Under the pieces are notes generated by a model, which was given only the letters and a program-made list of their open reading frames with translations, was not told the origin of the DNA and searched no databases. From positions 930,001 to 994,000 of the forward strand of contig NZ_CP043575.1 of assembly GCF_014076495.1 (NCBI RefSeq): a stretch of DNA of 64,000 bases, given 5' to 3'. A program made the position numbers and the translations under genes. This DNA is from Comamonas koreensis (lineage in GTDB: Bacteria > Pseudomonadota > Gammaproteobacteria > Burkholderiales > Burkholderiaceae_C). Positions 1-9,740 of the stretch are shown here, piece by piece. The first letter of the stretch is position 1. The number at the start of each line of letters is the position of its first letter.

Positions 1-2
1 TG

Positions 3-932
3 GAGCGCACCTACTCGCAGTTCGTGTTCCCCGCGTTCGAGAAGGCCAACAACGTCAAGGTGGTGGTGGTGCCGGGCACCTCGACCGATATCCTGGCCAA
101 GGCCCAGGCCTCCAAGGACAAGGCCCAGATGCAGGTCATGACCCTGGATGACGGCGTGATGTACCGCGCCATCAGCATGGGCCTGTGCGAAAAGCTCAAG
201 CCCGCTGCCGGCTACAGCGAGATCCCGGACATCGCCAAGATCAAGGACAGCGCGATCGGCCTGTCGATGGGCCTGACCGGCCTGGCCTACAACACCAAGA
301 TGTTTGCCGAAAAGGGTTGGGCAGCACCCACTTCCTGGAACGACCTGGCCGACCCCAAGCTCAAGGGCAAGGTGGTGGTGCAGTCGATGCCGGCATCGTC
401 GTTTGGCCTGCATGCCTTCCTGATGTTCAACCGCCTCAAGGGCGGCAACGAAAAGAACGTGGACCCGGCCTTCAAGGCCTGGCCGACGACCATTGGCCCG
501 AATGTGGTGGAGTACATCCCCAACTCGTCCAAGGTGGTGGAGATGATGCAGGCCGGTGATGCCGCCATCTTCCCCTACACCCTGACGCAGGCCGAGCTGA
601 TGAAGTCCAAGGGCATCCCGATGGAATATGTGGCGCCCAAGGAAGGCGCGGTCGTGCTGATGACCGCCATGTGCGTGCTTAACAACAACCCCGAGTCCGA
701 GCTGGCGCAAAAGCTGGTGGAGTACCTGGTGAGCCCGGAAGCCCAGGCGCTGGCGATGGAAAACGGCAGCTACAACCCCGTGAACCCCAAGACCAAGCTG
801 CAAGGCAAGCCAGCCGAAGAGCAGAACAAGATGAACGCCATCTTGAAGAACGCCGTGGCCGTGGACTGGGATGTGGTCAACGCCGACCGCCCCGAGTGGA
901 ACAAGCGCTGGAACCGCACGGTGGAGCGCTGA
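3..932 (+). CDS. ABC transporter periplasmic solute-binding protein (5' end missing)
   Basis: The reading frame is open from base 3, with no start codon or signal peptide, so the N-terminus lies outside the window; about 309 residues remain. They look like a periplasmic receptor of an ABC importer of the polyamine/iron/phosphonate type. Visible marks are the GLTGLAYNTKMF segment, a W-x-D-L-x-DPKLKGKV segment at the domain crossover, and a C-terminal LVEYLVSPEAQ helix typical of these receptors. The protein would bind substrate in the periplasm and deliver it to a membrane permease, probably encoded outside the window to the left. The ligand cannot be read from the sequence. A strong terminator follows, so this is the last gene of its operon. 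Confidence 0.85.
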   Translation, partial: ERTYSQFVFPAFEKANNVKVVVVPGTSTDILAKAQASKDKAQMQVMTLDDGVMYRAISMGLCEKLKPAAGYSEIPDIAKIKDSAIGLSMGLTGLAYNTKMFAEKGWAAPTSWNDLADPKLKGKVVVQSMPASSFGLHAFLMFNRLKGGNEKNVDPAFKAWPTTIGPNVVEYIPNSSKVVEMMQAGDAAIFPYTLTQAELMKSKGIPMEYVAPKEGAVVLMTAMCVLNNNPESELAQKLVEYLVSPEAQALAMENGSYNPVNPKTKLQGKPAEEQNKMNAILKNAVAVDWDVVNADRPEWNKRWNRTVER

Positions 933-987
933 TCACCGGCAGGTGCCTGGTGGCATAGCTCCCGGCACCTGATTGGACCGATAGCAA

Positions 988-1034
988 AGCTGCCAACGCA
1001 TGCCCTCTACAGGGGCGGCATTGGCAGTTTTTTT
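988..1034 (+). terminator. Rho-independent terminator after the solute-binding protein gene
   Basis: CTGCCAA at 990-996 pairs with TTGGCAG at 1021-1027, enclosing a second GC-rich hairpin, and is followed by seven T (1028-1034). The T run overlaps the stop codon of the convergent tsdA-like gene, so the two convergent units share very little space. Confidence 0.8.
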
Positions 1035-2154
1035 ATGGGGTGCCCCGGCCCAGTTGCTGGCTGTTGACGGTCTGGCCGTAGAGCGAGAACTCGCTGTCGT
1101 GGAAGCGCTTTCGCGTATCTGCAATATTGCCGGTAAAGCGCGGGTCCTGCGGGCGCTCGTGGCTGTTGATGTAGGTCGCCACATCCCAGGCGTCCTGGTC
1201 GCTGAGCGTATTGCCTTTGCCCAGCGGCATATTGGCTTTGATAAAGCCGGTGGCCTTGTCCACCTCATGCATGCCGGCGCCCCAGTTGTACGAATGCTTG
1301 CCCCAGAGGGGAGGGAAGACCTGCACATCGCCGCTGCGCTGGCCCTGGCCGTCATCGCCATGGCACAGCGCGCACTGGGCGTTGAACACCTTCTGGCCGC
1401 GCGCATAGTCGGGCACCTGGGCGGGTTTGGCCACCTTGGGGTAGCCGGCGCCGGGCAGCTTCTCCCCCACTGGCGCGCCCTTGGACATCCAGTAGGCATA
1501 GGCCTCCAGTGCTACCAACACCTCATCGCCATGGGGCGGGGCCTTGCCGTTCATGCTGTACATGAAGCAGCCGCGCAGGCGTTCGGAGAAGGTGTCCACG
1601 CTCTTGGTCTTGCTGCGGTAGGCCGGGTATTGCGTGTAGGCGCCCCACAGCGGCGCGGAGTGGGCGGCGCGCCCTGCATCCAGGTGGCAGTTGACGCAGT
1701 TGAGCGTATTGCCGACAAAGGCCTTGGCCTGTGTGCTGGTGTGCAGAAATATCTGCTCGCCCCGGCGGACCACATCGCCCATCGGGCCTTCGGGAATCGC
1801 ATCGGCGGCGGGCGGGGCAAAGGCGGTAGTGCTGGCAGCAGCTGGCGCTTTGGCTGCGCTGGCGGTGGCAGCTGCTGGGGCTGGTTGGGCTGCATCCGAT
1901 GCGGCGGTAGCGGGTGCGGGGCTGGGGGTGGCGGGTGCTGCTGTTTTTTGCGCGGTCTGGGCGGGCGCTGCGGCGGGCCGCTCATGGGCCAGCTCGCCCA
2001 TGCTCTGGCTCACCTGCACGCCAAAGCTGATGGCGGCCACGAGCACGATGGCGACGACAACCACCACAAAGATCTTGAGGTACTGCCACTCGCTGTGCTG
2101 GACGCGGGCCTGCTCCTCAGGCGTTTCCACATGGTTGGGGCGCTGGTAATCCAT
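1033..2154 (-). CDS. tsdA: Membrane-anchored dihaem cytochrome c, TsdA-like thiosulfate dehydrogenase
   Basis: A 373-residue dihaem c-type cytochrome, likely oxidising two thiosulfate to tetrathionate on the periplasmic side. Residues 27-46 form one hydrophobic helix; 59-116 is an Ala/Pro-rich linker; the catalytic part follows. Haem motifs are CVNCH (153-157) and CALCH (261-265). Between them, ERLRGCFMYSMNG places Cys196 where TsdA enzymes carry the unusual cysteine ligand of the active-site haem, and Met309 in NMPLGKG could ligate the second haem. The segment PLWGAYTQYPAYR also fits TsdA. It lies 12 bp downstream of a second dihaem cytochrome gene, matching the known tsdB-tsdA order. The membrane anchor is unusual, since characterised TsdA proteins are mostly soluble. 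Family assignment is by motif; activity is inferred. Confidence 0.8.
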   Translation of the reverse strand: MDYQRPNHVETPEEQARVQHSEWQYLKIFVVVVVAIVLVAAISFGVQVSQSMGELAHERPAAAPAQTAQKTAAPATPSPAPATAASDAAQPAPAAATASAAKAPAAASTTAFAPPAADAIPEGPMGDVVRRGEQIFLHTSTQAKAFVGNTLNCVNCHLDAGRAAHSAPLWGAYTQYPAYRSKTKSVDTFSERLRGCFMYSMNGKAPPHGDEVLVALEAYAYWMSKGAPVGEKLPGAGYPKVAKPAQVPDYARGQKVFNAQCALCHGDDGQGQRSGDVQVFPPLWGKHSYNWGAGMHEVDKATGFIKANMPLGKGNTLSDQDAWDVATYINSHERPQDPRFTGNIADTRKRFHDSEFSLYGQTVNSQQLGRGTP

Positions 2155-2166
2155 GGGATTCTCCGC

Positions 2167-2835
2167 TCAAGGCTTGGCGGCGCCCGAGGCGCCGGCGTAG
2201 TACTGGGCGATGGCGTTGACATCATCGCTGCTGAGCTTTTTGGCAATGCCTTCCATCAGGCCCAGCGGCCCGGGCGGGCGGCTGCCTTTTTTCCAGGCAT
2301 CAATCTGCTCTTGCATATAGCTGGCGCTGAGCTTGGCAATGGCGGGGAAATGCGCACCCACGCCAGCGCCACCAGGCCCATGGCAGCTGCTGCAGGCAGG
2401 TATGCCATCTTGCATGCGGCCACGCTCTACCAGCCAGGCGCCCTTGTCTTTGGCATCGGCCTGGCCCGGCGTGGCGGCAATGCCCGATGGCAGACTGGCA
2501 AAGTAAGCGGCAACATCGGCGCGCTGTTGCGGCGTCAAACCCTTGGCGATGGGCGCCATGATGGGGTTGCCACGCGCGCCATCGGCAAAGGCATCCAACT
2601 GCGAGCGCAGATAGCTGGCGCCCTGGCCGGCCAGTGGCGGGAAGGCAGCCATGCCCTGGCCTTTGGACCCATGGCAGCTGGCGCAGGAGGCCACGCTGGG
2701 CGGCAGGCCGTTGTTGGCGATCTGCTCGCCTTGTTGGGGGTTGGCGTTTTGGGCCTGGGCGGCTGCACAAAGCAGCAGCGCCCAAGGCCAGACAGCGCCA
2801 AGCTGGCGCAGCGGGCGTGTGGGGCGTTGTCTCAT
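2167..2835 (-). CDS. tsdB: Dihaem cytochrome c4-type protein, probable TsdB electron acceptor
   Basis: A 222-residue secreted dihaem cytochrome. The N-terminus is Arg-rich and followed by a hydrophobic stretch ending in AAAQAQ, a good Sec signal. Two c-type haem motifs, CASCH and CSSCH, lie in two tandem cytochrome c4-like halves (each with a PLAGQ/PAIAK region and a later Met). In bacteria with tsdBA this protein accepts electrons from TsdA and passes them towards terminal oxidases. The ATG at 2835 is preferred because longer readings add an unlikely tail ahead of the signal peptide. The gene is first in a two-gene operon with the TsdA-like gene. A generic cytochrome c4 is the alternative. 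Confidence 0.75.
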   Translation of the reverse strand: MRQRPTRPLRQLGAVWPWALLLCAAAQAQNANPQQGEQIANNGLPPSVASCASCHGSKGQGMAAFPPLAGQGASYLRSQLDAFADGARGNPIMAPIAKGLTPQQRADVAAYFASLPSGIAATPGQADAKDKGAWLVERGRMQDGIPACSSCHGPGGAGVGAHFPAIAKLSASYMQEQIDAWKKGSRPPGPLGLMEGIAKKLSSDDVNAIAQYYAGASGAAKP

Positions 2836-2927
2836 CGTGTTATGGCTGTAGTTTGGACCCATGTTAGGCAGAGAATGCCTGGGGCGGTGTCGGCCAATGT
2901 CGATGGTGTTGCACACCCCGCGCGCAT

Positions 2928-2954
2928 GAAAAAAGCCGCTGGCGAGCGGCTTTT
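2928..2954 (-). terminator. Hairpin between argC and the cytochrome operon
   Basis: AAAAGCCGCT at 2931-2940, loop GGCG, AGCGGCTTTT at 2945-2954. On the minus strand six T follow. It lies 3' of the stop of neither neighbour on that strand except as a stop before argC begins its end region: the minus-strand tsdBA promoter is to its left and argC ends at 2978, so it fits termination of argC. Confidence 0.75.
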
Positions 2955-2977
2955 CTGGCGGAGGGTGAGGGCTGAAT

Positions 2978-3910
2978 TTACAGGTTCAGCATCAGCTTGA
3001 GGTTTTGCACCGCAGCGCCGCTGGCGCCCTTGCCCAGGTTGTCCAGGCGGGCGATGACCACGGCCTGGCGCAGCTGCTCGTTGCCGAACACGCGGATCTC
3101 CAGCTTGTTGGTGCCTGCCAAGGTATCGGCGGCCAGCTTGTTGTCGTTGGTGGGCGGCAGCACCTGCACCCATTGTTCGTCTTGGTTGGTCTTGGCGTAG
3201 TGGGCGGCCAGGGCGCCATGCAGATCGCTCAAGAGCGGCTTGCCGGGCAACTCATCGAGGTGCAGCGGCAGCTGCACCAGCATGCCCTGGGCAAAGTTGC
3301 CGACCGCAGGGATGAACACCGGGCGGCGGGTCAGGCCGGTGTATTTCAGGATTTCGGGGATGTGCTTGTGCGTCAGGCCCAGCGCGTAGGCCTCATACGG
3401 TGCGGCACCGCCGGCCTCATAGGCTTCCATCATCTGGCGGCCGCCGCCCGAGTAGCCGGAGACCGAGGGCAGTGCCAGCGCGGCATCGGCAGGGACCAGG
3501 CCAGCATCGATCAGCGGGCGCAGGATGGCGATGGCGCCAGTGGCATAGCAGCCGGGGTTGGAGACGCGCTTGGCCGCTTGCACGGCGCTTTTCTGGCCCG
3601 CGCTCAGCTCGGGGAAGCCATAGACCCACTGGTCGTTGACGCGGTGGGCGGTGGAGGCATCGATGATGCGGATGCTGCGGCCGGTTTCCTGCTCGATGGC
3701 ATCGACCATGGCCGTGGTGTCCTTGGCGGCATCGTCGTGCAGGCAGAGGATGACCAGGTCCACGCCAGCGATCAGCGCGCGTTTGGCCTCTGGGTCCTTG
3801 CGCAGCTCGGGCGCAATGCTTACCAACTCCACGCCGGGCATATCCACCAGGCGTTCGCGAATCTGCAAACCGGTGGTGCCAGCTTCGCCGTCGATAAACA
3901 CTTTTGCCAT
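2978..3910 (-). CDS. argC: N-acetyl-gamma-glutamyl-phosphate reductase, type 2
   Basis: A 310-residue protein with an NAD(P)-binding start ([20 protein letters not shown]) and the catalytic region [11 protein letters not shown], whose cysteine is the nucleophile of this enzyme family. It reduces N-acetylglutamyl phosphate to the semialdehyde, the third step of arginine synthesis, in the cytoplasm. Length near 310 and the [10 protein letters not shown] start mark the shorter type 2 form. Two in-frame ATGs lie six bases apart (3916 and 3910); an AGGAG sits about 8 nt before the second, which was chosen. No other arg gene is adjacent. Confidence 0.93.
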   Translation of the reverse strand: MAKVFIDGEAGTTGLQIRERLVDMPGVELVSIAPELRKDPEAKRALIAGVDLVILCLHDDAAKDTTAMVDAIEQETGRSIRIIDASTAHRVNDQWVYGFPELSAGQKSAVQAAKRVSNPGCYATGAIAILRPLIDAGLVPADAALALPSVSGYSGGGRQMMEAYEAGGAAPYEAYALGLTHKHIPEILKYTGLTRRPVFIPAVGNFAQGMLVQLPLHLDELPGKPLLSDLHGALAAHYAKTNQDEQWVQVLPPTNDNKLAADTLAGTNKLEIRVFGNEQLRQAVVIARLDNLGKGASGAAVQNLKLMLNL

Positions 3911-4472
3911 TGCCATCACTCCTGCTGCGGGTTGGCGCCTGCGAGGCTGCGGGCGCTTGGGGTTCGGGAAAGTGCTTATTGTCATACAAAGCGGCGCAAC
4001 GCGTGCAGGAGGACGGCAAATTTGCAGTCCGGTCTGACCAGGGCTTGTGCGATGCGCCGGACATGCTGTTTTGGTGCCTGTGATGGCCCGGTGCTGGCCC
4101 AAAGCGCAGTGCGCACTAGCGCAAAATTGTGTCAGCCCCGGGCGGCTGTGCCAAAAATCCTGCACCGCTCGGGTATTTATCGACAACTTTTGCGCAGGCC
4201 TCCGACAGGCATTGACTGCCTTGGCTGACAGACCTGGTGCACGGAGACGACTGCCCAACATGGCTGGTTAGCTATACAAATAATAGCTATATGCATTCCG
4301 GCGGCCGACAAACCCCGGAAGCGCATTGGGGCTCCTGCAGGCGCTGCCCCCCATGGCGCAGTGCAGCATGGTAAATTCGCGGACTGCCAGGCCTTCTGCC
4401 TTGTTTGCGAATTCTTTGTTCTGCGCGCTCGGCCGCCGGGTTTTTTCCCATTTTGTTTTACTGAGAGACATC
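3911..4472. other. Intergenic region between divergent argC and sucC
   Basis: About 560 bp without a convincing gene. It should hold the promoters of argC (leftward) and sucC (rightward), but I see no clear promoter boxes. The only distinct element is a small palindrome at 4269-4289, listed separately. Open frames running through it on both strands have no ribosome binding site and no recognisable product. Confidence 0.5.
4269..4289. repeat. Short AT-rich palindrome TAGCTAT-N7-ATAGCTA
   Basis: Seven-base perfect inverted arms around a seven-base AT centre, in an otherwise GC-rich intergenic region about 180 bp before sucC. Similar AGCTAT palindromes are, from memory, common between genes in Comamonadaceae; I could not check this. 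It could be a dispersed intergenic repeat or a regulator site. Confidence 0.45.
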
Positions 4473-5633
<1,161 letters not shown>

Positions 5634-5649
5634 GCCCTGGAGAACACAC

Positions 5650-6546
5650 ATGTCTATCTATATCAATAAAGACACCAAAGTCATTACCCAAGGCATCACG
5701 GGCAAGACCGGCCAGTTCCACACTGAAAAGTGCCAGGAATACGCGAACGGCAAGAACTGCTTCGTCGCTGGCGTGAACCCCAAGAAGGCTGGCGAAAAGA
5801 TTTTCGACATCCCTATCTACGGTTCGGTCAAGGACGCTGCCAAGGACACCGGTGCTACCGTGTCCGTGATCTATGTGCCACCCGCTGGCGCTGCTGCTGC
5901 CATCTGGGAAGCGGTGGAAGCCGACCTGGACCTGGCCATCTGCATCACCGAAGGCATCCCCGTGCGCGACATGCTGGAAGTGCGCAACAAGATGAAGGCC
6001 AAGGAAGCGGCTGGCGGCAAGAAGACCTTGCTGCTGGGCCCTAACTGCCCAGGCCTGATCACCCCCGGTGAAATCAAGATCGGCATCATGCCCGGTCACA
6101 TCCACAAGCCAGGCCGCATCGGCGTGGTGAGCCGTTCGGGCACGCTGACCTATGAAGCCGTGGCACAGCTGACCGAGCTGGGCATTGGCCAGTCTTCGGC
6201 TGTCGGTATCGGTGGTGACCCCATCAATGGTCTCAAGCACATCGACGTGATGAAGGCGTTCAACGACGACCCGAACACCGACGCTGTGATTATGATCGGC
6301 GAAATCGGCGGTCCAGACGAAGCGGAAGCCGCTCTCTGGTGCAAGGCCAACATGAAGAAGCCTGTGGTGGGCTTCATCGCTGGTGTGACCGCCCCTCCCG
6401 GCAAGCGCATGGGCCACGCTGGCGCGCTGATCTCCGGCGGCGCCGACACGGCAGATGCCAAGCTGGCCATCATGGAAGAGTGCGGTTTCACCATCACCCG
6501 CAACCCATCCGAAATGGGCCGCCTGCTGCAAGGCCTGCTGAAGTAA
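5650..6546 (+). CDS. sucD: Succinyl-CoA synthetase subunit alpha
   Basis: 298 residues. Begins [21 protein letters not shown], the CoA-binding Rossmann start of SucD. The phosphorylated histidine lies in the [10 protein letters not shown] segment, and [12 protein letters not shown] is also typical. It forms the alpha/beta synthetase with SucC. An AGGAG-like GGAGA lies 8 nt before the ATG. It is directly behind sucC and ahead of a strong terminator. Confidence 0.98.
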   Translation: MSIYINKDTKVITQGITGKTGQFHTEKCQEYANGKNCFVAGVNPKKAGEKIFDIPIYGSVKDAAKDTGATVSVIYVPPAGAAAAIWEAVEADLDLAICITEGIPVRDMLEVRNKMKAKEAAGGKKTLLLGPNCPGLITPGEIKIGIMPGHIHKPGRIGVVSRSGTLTYEAVAQLTELGIGQSSAVGIGGDPINGLKHIDVMKAFNDDPNTDAVIMIGEIGGPDEAEAALWCKANMKKPVVGFIAGVTAPPGKRMGHAGALISGGADTADAKLAIMEECGFTITRNPSEMGRLLQGLLK

Positions 6547-6604
6547 GCAAAATTACGCATGCCAGGGGCTGCGTGCCCCGCTAAACTGCGTACTCCATAA
6601 AAAG

Positions 6605-6638
6605 AAGACGCCAGATCGTTCAGGTCTGGCGTCTTTAT
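6605..6638 (+). terminator. Rho-independent terminator of sucCD
   Basis: An 11-bp perfect stem, AAGACGCCAGA (6605-6615) with TCTGGCGTCTT (6625-6635), 9-nt loop, followed by TTTAT. It ends only about 20 bp before the terC start, so terC either reads through or has a promoter overlapping this hairpin. Confidence 0.85.
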
Positions 6639-6658
6639 TCATAACTACGGAGCGCAAC

Positions 6659-7342
6659 ATGGATTACGTCAATCATCCCGACTTCTGGATCGGGCTGGTC
6701 AAGATCATCTGGATCAACATCATTCTCTCGGGCGACAACGCCGTTGTCATCGCGCTCGCAGCGCGCTCCCTGCCCCCTGAACAACAAAGAAAAGCCATCA
6801 TGTTTGGCTCCGGCGCCGCCGTGGTGCTGCGTATTCTGCTGACCGTAGTTGCGGCCAAGCTGCTGGAGCTGTCCTTCCTGCAGATCGTTGGCGGCTGCCT
6901 GCTGCTGTGGATTGGCCTGCAACTGCTGACCAGCCACGACGAAGAAGAGGGCGCGGGCAAGGGCACCGGCACAATGATGGCGGCCATTCGCACCATCCTG
7001 ATCGCCGACCTGGTGATGAGCCTGGACAACGTGATTGCCGTGGCGGCAGCTGCCGGCGGAAATATGCTGCTGCTGATCCTGGGCTTAGCGATTTCGATCC
7101 CGCTGGTGATCTTCGGCTCCACCTTGATGATCAAGCTGATGGAGCGCTTCCCGGTCATCGTGATTCTGGGCGCCGGCCTGATCGGCTGGGTCGGTGGTGA
7201 GACCATCATGAACGACAAGCTGCTGCACGGCTTTGTCGAGGCTAACCCTGCGCTGCACTACCTGGCAGCTGCCGCTGGCGCCGCGCTGGTGGTGGGCCTG
7301 GGTCTGTGGCTGCAAAAGCGCAATACCGCGCCCGCACACTGA
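6659..7342 (+). CDS. TerC family integral membrane protein
   Basis: 227 residues with about seven predicted membrane helices and the family signatures SGDNAVVIALA (helix 2) and MSLDNVIAVA (helix 5), whose acidic residues are thought to bind metal. TerC/Alx proteins export Mn2+ or support metal homeostasis and metalation of exported proteins. Start ATG has GGAGCG about 6 nt upstream. This copy has no manganese riboswitch in its 112-bp upstream gap, unlike the paralogue at 14002-14745. Its place right behind sucCD is probably conserved in the family. Substrate is inferred. Confidence 0.85.
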   Translation: MDYVNHPDFWIGLVKIIWINIILSGDNAVVIALAARSLPPEQQRKAIMFGSGAAVVLRILLTVVAAKLLELSFLQIVGGCLLLWIGLQLLTSHDEEEGAGKGTGTMMAAIRTILIADLVMSLDNVIAVAAAAGGNMLLLILGLAISIPLVIFGSTLMIKLMERFPVIVILGAGLIGWVGGETIMNDKLLHGFVEANPALHYLAAAAGAALVVGLGLWLQKRNTAPAH

Positions 7343-7367
7343 GCGGCTGATCCCCTCACCCCAACAC

Positions 7368-7389
7368 AAAGCGCCTTCGGGCGCTTTTT
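7368..7389 (+). terminator. Rho-independent terminator of terC
   Basis: AAAGCGCC (7368-7375), TTCG tetraloop, GGCGCTTT (7380-7387) with TT following; a textbook UUCG-capped terminator 26 bp after terC. Confidence 0.9.
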
Positions 7390-7583
7390 GCATTTCTACG
7401 CCGGGCTGCAGCGATTGTGCATCGTCAAGGGGAAAGAGCGCCTGCAGCAGCCAACGCTTTGATCAGTATCAGCCATCGAGAGGAATCAAGGGTAAACCCG
7501 TAACCAAAATCCGGTAGTACCCAACACATCGTGATCCTTTGTCAACCGCGTATCGAAAAAGTCATTTGTATAGCTTATGTGCA

Positions 7584-7589
7584 TATAAT
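7584..7589 (+). promoter_or_regulatory. Possible -10 element for the FHA gene
   Basis: A perfect TATAAT lies 20 bp before the FHA start codon; the matching -35 position (around 7561-7566) is poor. If it is used, the 5' leader would be only a dozen bases. Low confidence. Confidence 0.3.
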
Positions 7590-7608
7590 CGTGACGAGGT
7601 TTATCAAT

Positions 7609-8289
7609 ATGCCAAGACTCATAGTTTCATTAGATGGAGTGGTGATCCAGGACTACATGCTGACGGAGTCCAGGGCCACCCTGGGGCGCCGTTCCACCAA
7701 CGACATCGTGCTGACCGACATGGCGGTCAGCGGCGAGCATGTGGCGTTCACCTATGAGAAGAAGATCGGCATCGTCGTCGTCGAAGACCTGGGCAGCACC
7801 AACGGCACCAAGGTCAACGGCTTGAAGGTACGCCGCCAGGTGCTGCAAAGCGGCGACCTGCTGGACATCGGCAAATGCCGTATCCGCTTTTTGATGAACT
7901 CGCTCGTGCCCGAAAGCCACTACCTGCATGCCAGCGAAGCCGGCAGCCTGACCGCCAAGCCCGCCCATGCCGACCATGGCGAAGACAGCCCCACGGTCCC
8001 CGCAGATTTCCCCCCTGCCGAAGAGCAGCCCTACACCCCCAGCCCCTACCTGCGCGCCGTCAGCGGCGCCAGCGAAGACATCATCCTGTCCAAGGTTGTC
8101 ACAACGGTGGGCCGCCCTGGGATTGCCGTCGCTGCGCTGACCAAACGTGGCAAGGGCTATATCGCCACCAAGGTCGATGGCTCGGCCGATGTGGTGCTCA
8201 ATGGCCAGGCGCTCAATGGCGTGGGGCTGTCGATGCACAAGGGGGATCGGATTGAGCTGGCGGGGATGGCTTATGAGTTTTGGGCCTAA
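7609..8289 (+). CDS. FHA domain protein
   Basis: 226 residues. Residues 1-90 form a forkhead-associated domain with its phosphothreonine-binding residues: GRR (26-28), SGEH (41-44) and GSTNGT (62-67). After a Pro/Glu-rich linker (about 110-145), residues 150-226 look like a second, degenerate FHA fold (TVGRPG, then NGQALNGVGL). Such proteins bind phosphothreonine partners of Ser/Thr kinases, often in secretion or cell-envelope systems; no kinase or phosphatase gene is nearby. The ATG at 7609 has a GAGG 9 nt upstream; the longer reading lacks a site. It stands alone between two terminators. Confidence 0.85.
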   Translation: MPRLIVSLDGVVIQDYMLTESRATLGRRSTNDIVLTDMAVSGEHVAFTYEKKIGIVVVEDLGSTNGTKVNGLKVRRQVLQSGDLLDIGKCRIRFLMNSLVPESHYLHASEAGSLTAKPAHADHGEDSPTVPADFPPAEEQPYTPSPYLRAVSGASEDIILSKVVTTVGRPGIAVAALTKRGKGYIATKVDGSADVVLNGQALNGVGLSMHKGDRIELAGMAYEFWA

Positions 8290-8335
8290 GACTCTGAACC
8301 TTGGGCTTGTATAGCCAGGGCCTCAACAGACGCAG

Positions 8336-8356
8336 CGGCACCTTCGGGTGCCGTTT
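8336..8356 (+). terminator. Rho-independent terminator of the FHA gene
   Basis: CGGCACC (8336-8342), TTCG loop, GGTGCCG (8347-8353), then TTTCTGTTT. Confidence 0.85.
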
Positions 8357-8517
8357 CTGTTTCTGCTGCCCATGCGCATAGCTTGCACAGTCGTTCAGTA
8401 GGTGACAAAAATGGCAGAAATCTTGGGCCGCTGACATTTATGAAAGTCTTGCACAATAAGTTAACAAAGCGCCGCATTTTTGTCAGTCGAAGCCGCGAGA
8501 TAAGTAGACGCTAAAAG

Positions 8518-8534
8518 TTGGCACAGCAATTGCA
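8518..8534 (+). promoter_or_regulatory. Sigma-54 promoter of the pilin gene
   Basis: TTGGCAC-N5-TTGCA matches the -24/-12 consensus of RpoN promoters (TGGCAC-N5-TTGC). It lies 68 bp before the pilin ATG. PilA genes of many proteobacteria are transcribed by RpoN with the PilS/PilR pair, so this predicts PilR control; pilS/pilR are not in the window. Confidence 0.85.
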
Positions 8535-8601
8535 ATAAGTGATGCACGCCAAGTCGTTCGACGAGGCTACCTAATCACTGGTTACATAGAGAGGATTCAA
8601 C

Positions 8602-9120
8602 ATGCTGCGTACTATGCAAAAGGGTTTCACCCTGATCGAACTGATGATCGTTGTGGCGATTATCGGTATTTTGGCTGCGGTGGCACTGCCTGCTTATCAG
8701 GACTATACGATTCGTGCCAAGGTCGCAGAAGGTTTGACATTGTCTGGTGCACTGAAGACTGCTATTTCGGAGACGCACCAAAGCAAAGGTCCTTCTGATA
8801 TGAGCTGTACTAATGCAGCTACCTGCGATGCTATTGGCGCATCCGTGATGGATGCTACGGCTTTGGCTGGTAATGCAAATGTAACTTCTGTTACAAGCGA
8901 TGAGACTGGCATCATTACGATTGCTTACAAGCCTGCAGTGGTTCCTGCTGCCCAAAATACTTTGTTGATCACGCCAGTAAATGCTGCAGGTACCACTGCT
9001 GTTGACTTGCAAACCGCAGCTACGGCAGGAACGCAAATTAATTGGAAGTGCGGTTTGAACGGCACCGGTGCTGATGGCGGCACACTGCTCGCTAAGTATC
9101 GTCCTGCATCTTGCCGTTAA
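8602..9120 (+). CDS. pilA: Type IV major pilin (PilA)
   Basis: 172 residues. The prepilin leader is MLRTMQKG; cleavage before Phe9 leaves a mature protein with Glu at +5 (E13) and the hydrophobic spine [20 protein letters not shown]. Four cysteines (69, 75, 150, 171) suggest a small N-terminal loop disulfide and the usual C-terminal disulfide-bonded loop ending in RPASCR. It polymerises into surface type IV pili used for twitching, adhesion and DNA uptake. GAGAGGA lies about 9 nt before the ATG and a sigma-54 promoter 68 bp upstream. A strong hairpin terminator follows, and a second, clearly related pilin lies beyond it. Confidence 0.95.
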   Translation: MLRTMQKGFTLIELMIVVAIIGILAAVALPAYQDYTIRAKVAEGLTLSGALKTAISETHQSKGPSDMSCTNAATCDAIGASVMDATALAGNANVTSVTSDETGIITIAYKPAVVPAAQNTLLITPVNAAGTTAVDLQTAATAGTQINWKCGLNGTGADGGTLLAKYRPASCR

Positions 9121-9172
9121 TGCGAATGCCATATGGGAAAATTTAGCTAGTTTGCCTGGTTGGATTAGTTCC

Positions 9173-9204
9173 AAAAAAGGGGAGTCGATAGGCTCCCCTT
9201 TTTT
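9173..9204. terminator. Symmetrical hairpin terminator between the two pilin genes
   Basis: AAAAAAGGGGAG (9173-9184) pairs perfectly with CTCCCCTTTTTT (9193-9204) around an 8-nt loop, so it can end transcription from either side. It lies two bases before the CTGGAG ribosome binding site of the second pilin, making the second pilin dependent on read-through or on an unseen promoter. Confidence 0.9.
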
Positions 9205-9217
9205 CTGGAGTTTAATT

Positions 9218-9721
9218 GTGATAAAAATCATAAATAGTGGCTTCACCTTGGTAGAACTGATGATTGTTGTTGCAATCATCGGCATATTAGCTGCGGTTGC
9301 ACTACCAGCTTATCAAAATTACACGGTTCGTGCCAAAGTGTCTGACGGTCTGGTGCTTGCGCAATCACTTAAAACGGCCCTTACTGAAGCATATGCAACA
9401 ACAGGGCCGCGTGATATGACTTGTATCAATGCTGCCACTTGTGAGGCATTGGGGGCTACTCCCATGAACCTCACATCAGTAGCATTGGCTGGAAATGCGA
9501 ATGTGATCGATATTGTCAGCAATGCACCGGGTGTTATTACAGTGGCTTATAAGCCAAGTGTTGTTCCTGCTGGTGTGAATATTATTCTAATAGAGCCAGT
9601 AGACAATAGCAGTCCTCCCAATGTCATTGACCTTCAGGCTTGGGTATTCGGTTCCGTTTTTTCTTGGAGATGTTCTGCTGGGACATTGGCGGCACAGTTT
9701 CGGCCTGCAAGCTGCCGTTGA
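9218..9721 (+). CDS. Second type IV pilin, paralogue of PilA
   Basis: 167 residues from a GTG start at 9218, which has CTGGAG (9205-9210) 7 nt upstream; the longer reading runs back through the pilA terminator and is rejected. The leader is short (MIKIINSG), with Phe at +1, Val-Glu after it (E13 = +5) and the spine [20 protein letters not shown]. It aligns along its whole length with the first pilin (TCx[13 protein letters not shown], VAYKPxVVPA, C-terminal FRPASCR) but has lost a few residues in the last loop. It is probably a tandem duplicate, serving as a minor or alternative pilin. Its DNA is AT-richer than its neighbours. Confidence 0.9.
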   Translation: MIKIINSGFTLVELMIVVAIIGILAAVALPAYQNYTVRAKVSDGLVLAQSLKTALTEAYATTGPRDMTCINAATCEALGATPMNLTSVALAGNANVIDIVSNAPGVITVAYKPSVVPAGVNIILIEPVDNSSPPNVIDLQAWVFGSVFSWRCSAGTLAAQFRPASCR

Positions 9722-9740
9722 TTTTCGTATTCTGTAATTT

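Noticed and set aside
1000..3000. A 666-codon open frame on the plus strand across the cytochrome genes
   Set aside because: It lies opposite two genes with clear haem motifs; its product is Gly/His/Arg-rich with no family, as expected for the antisense of GC-rich coding DNA.
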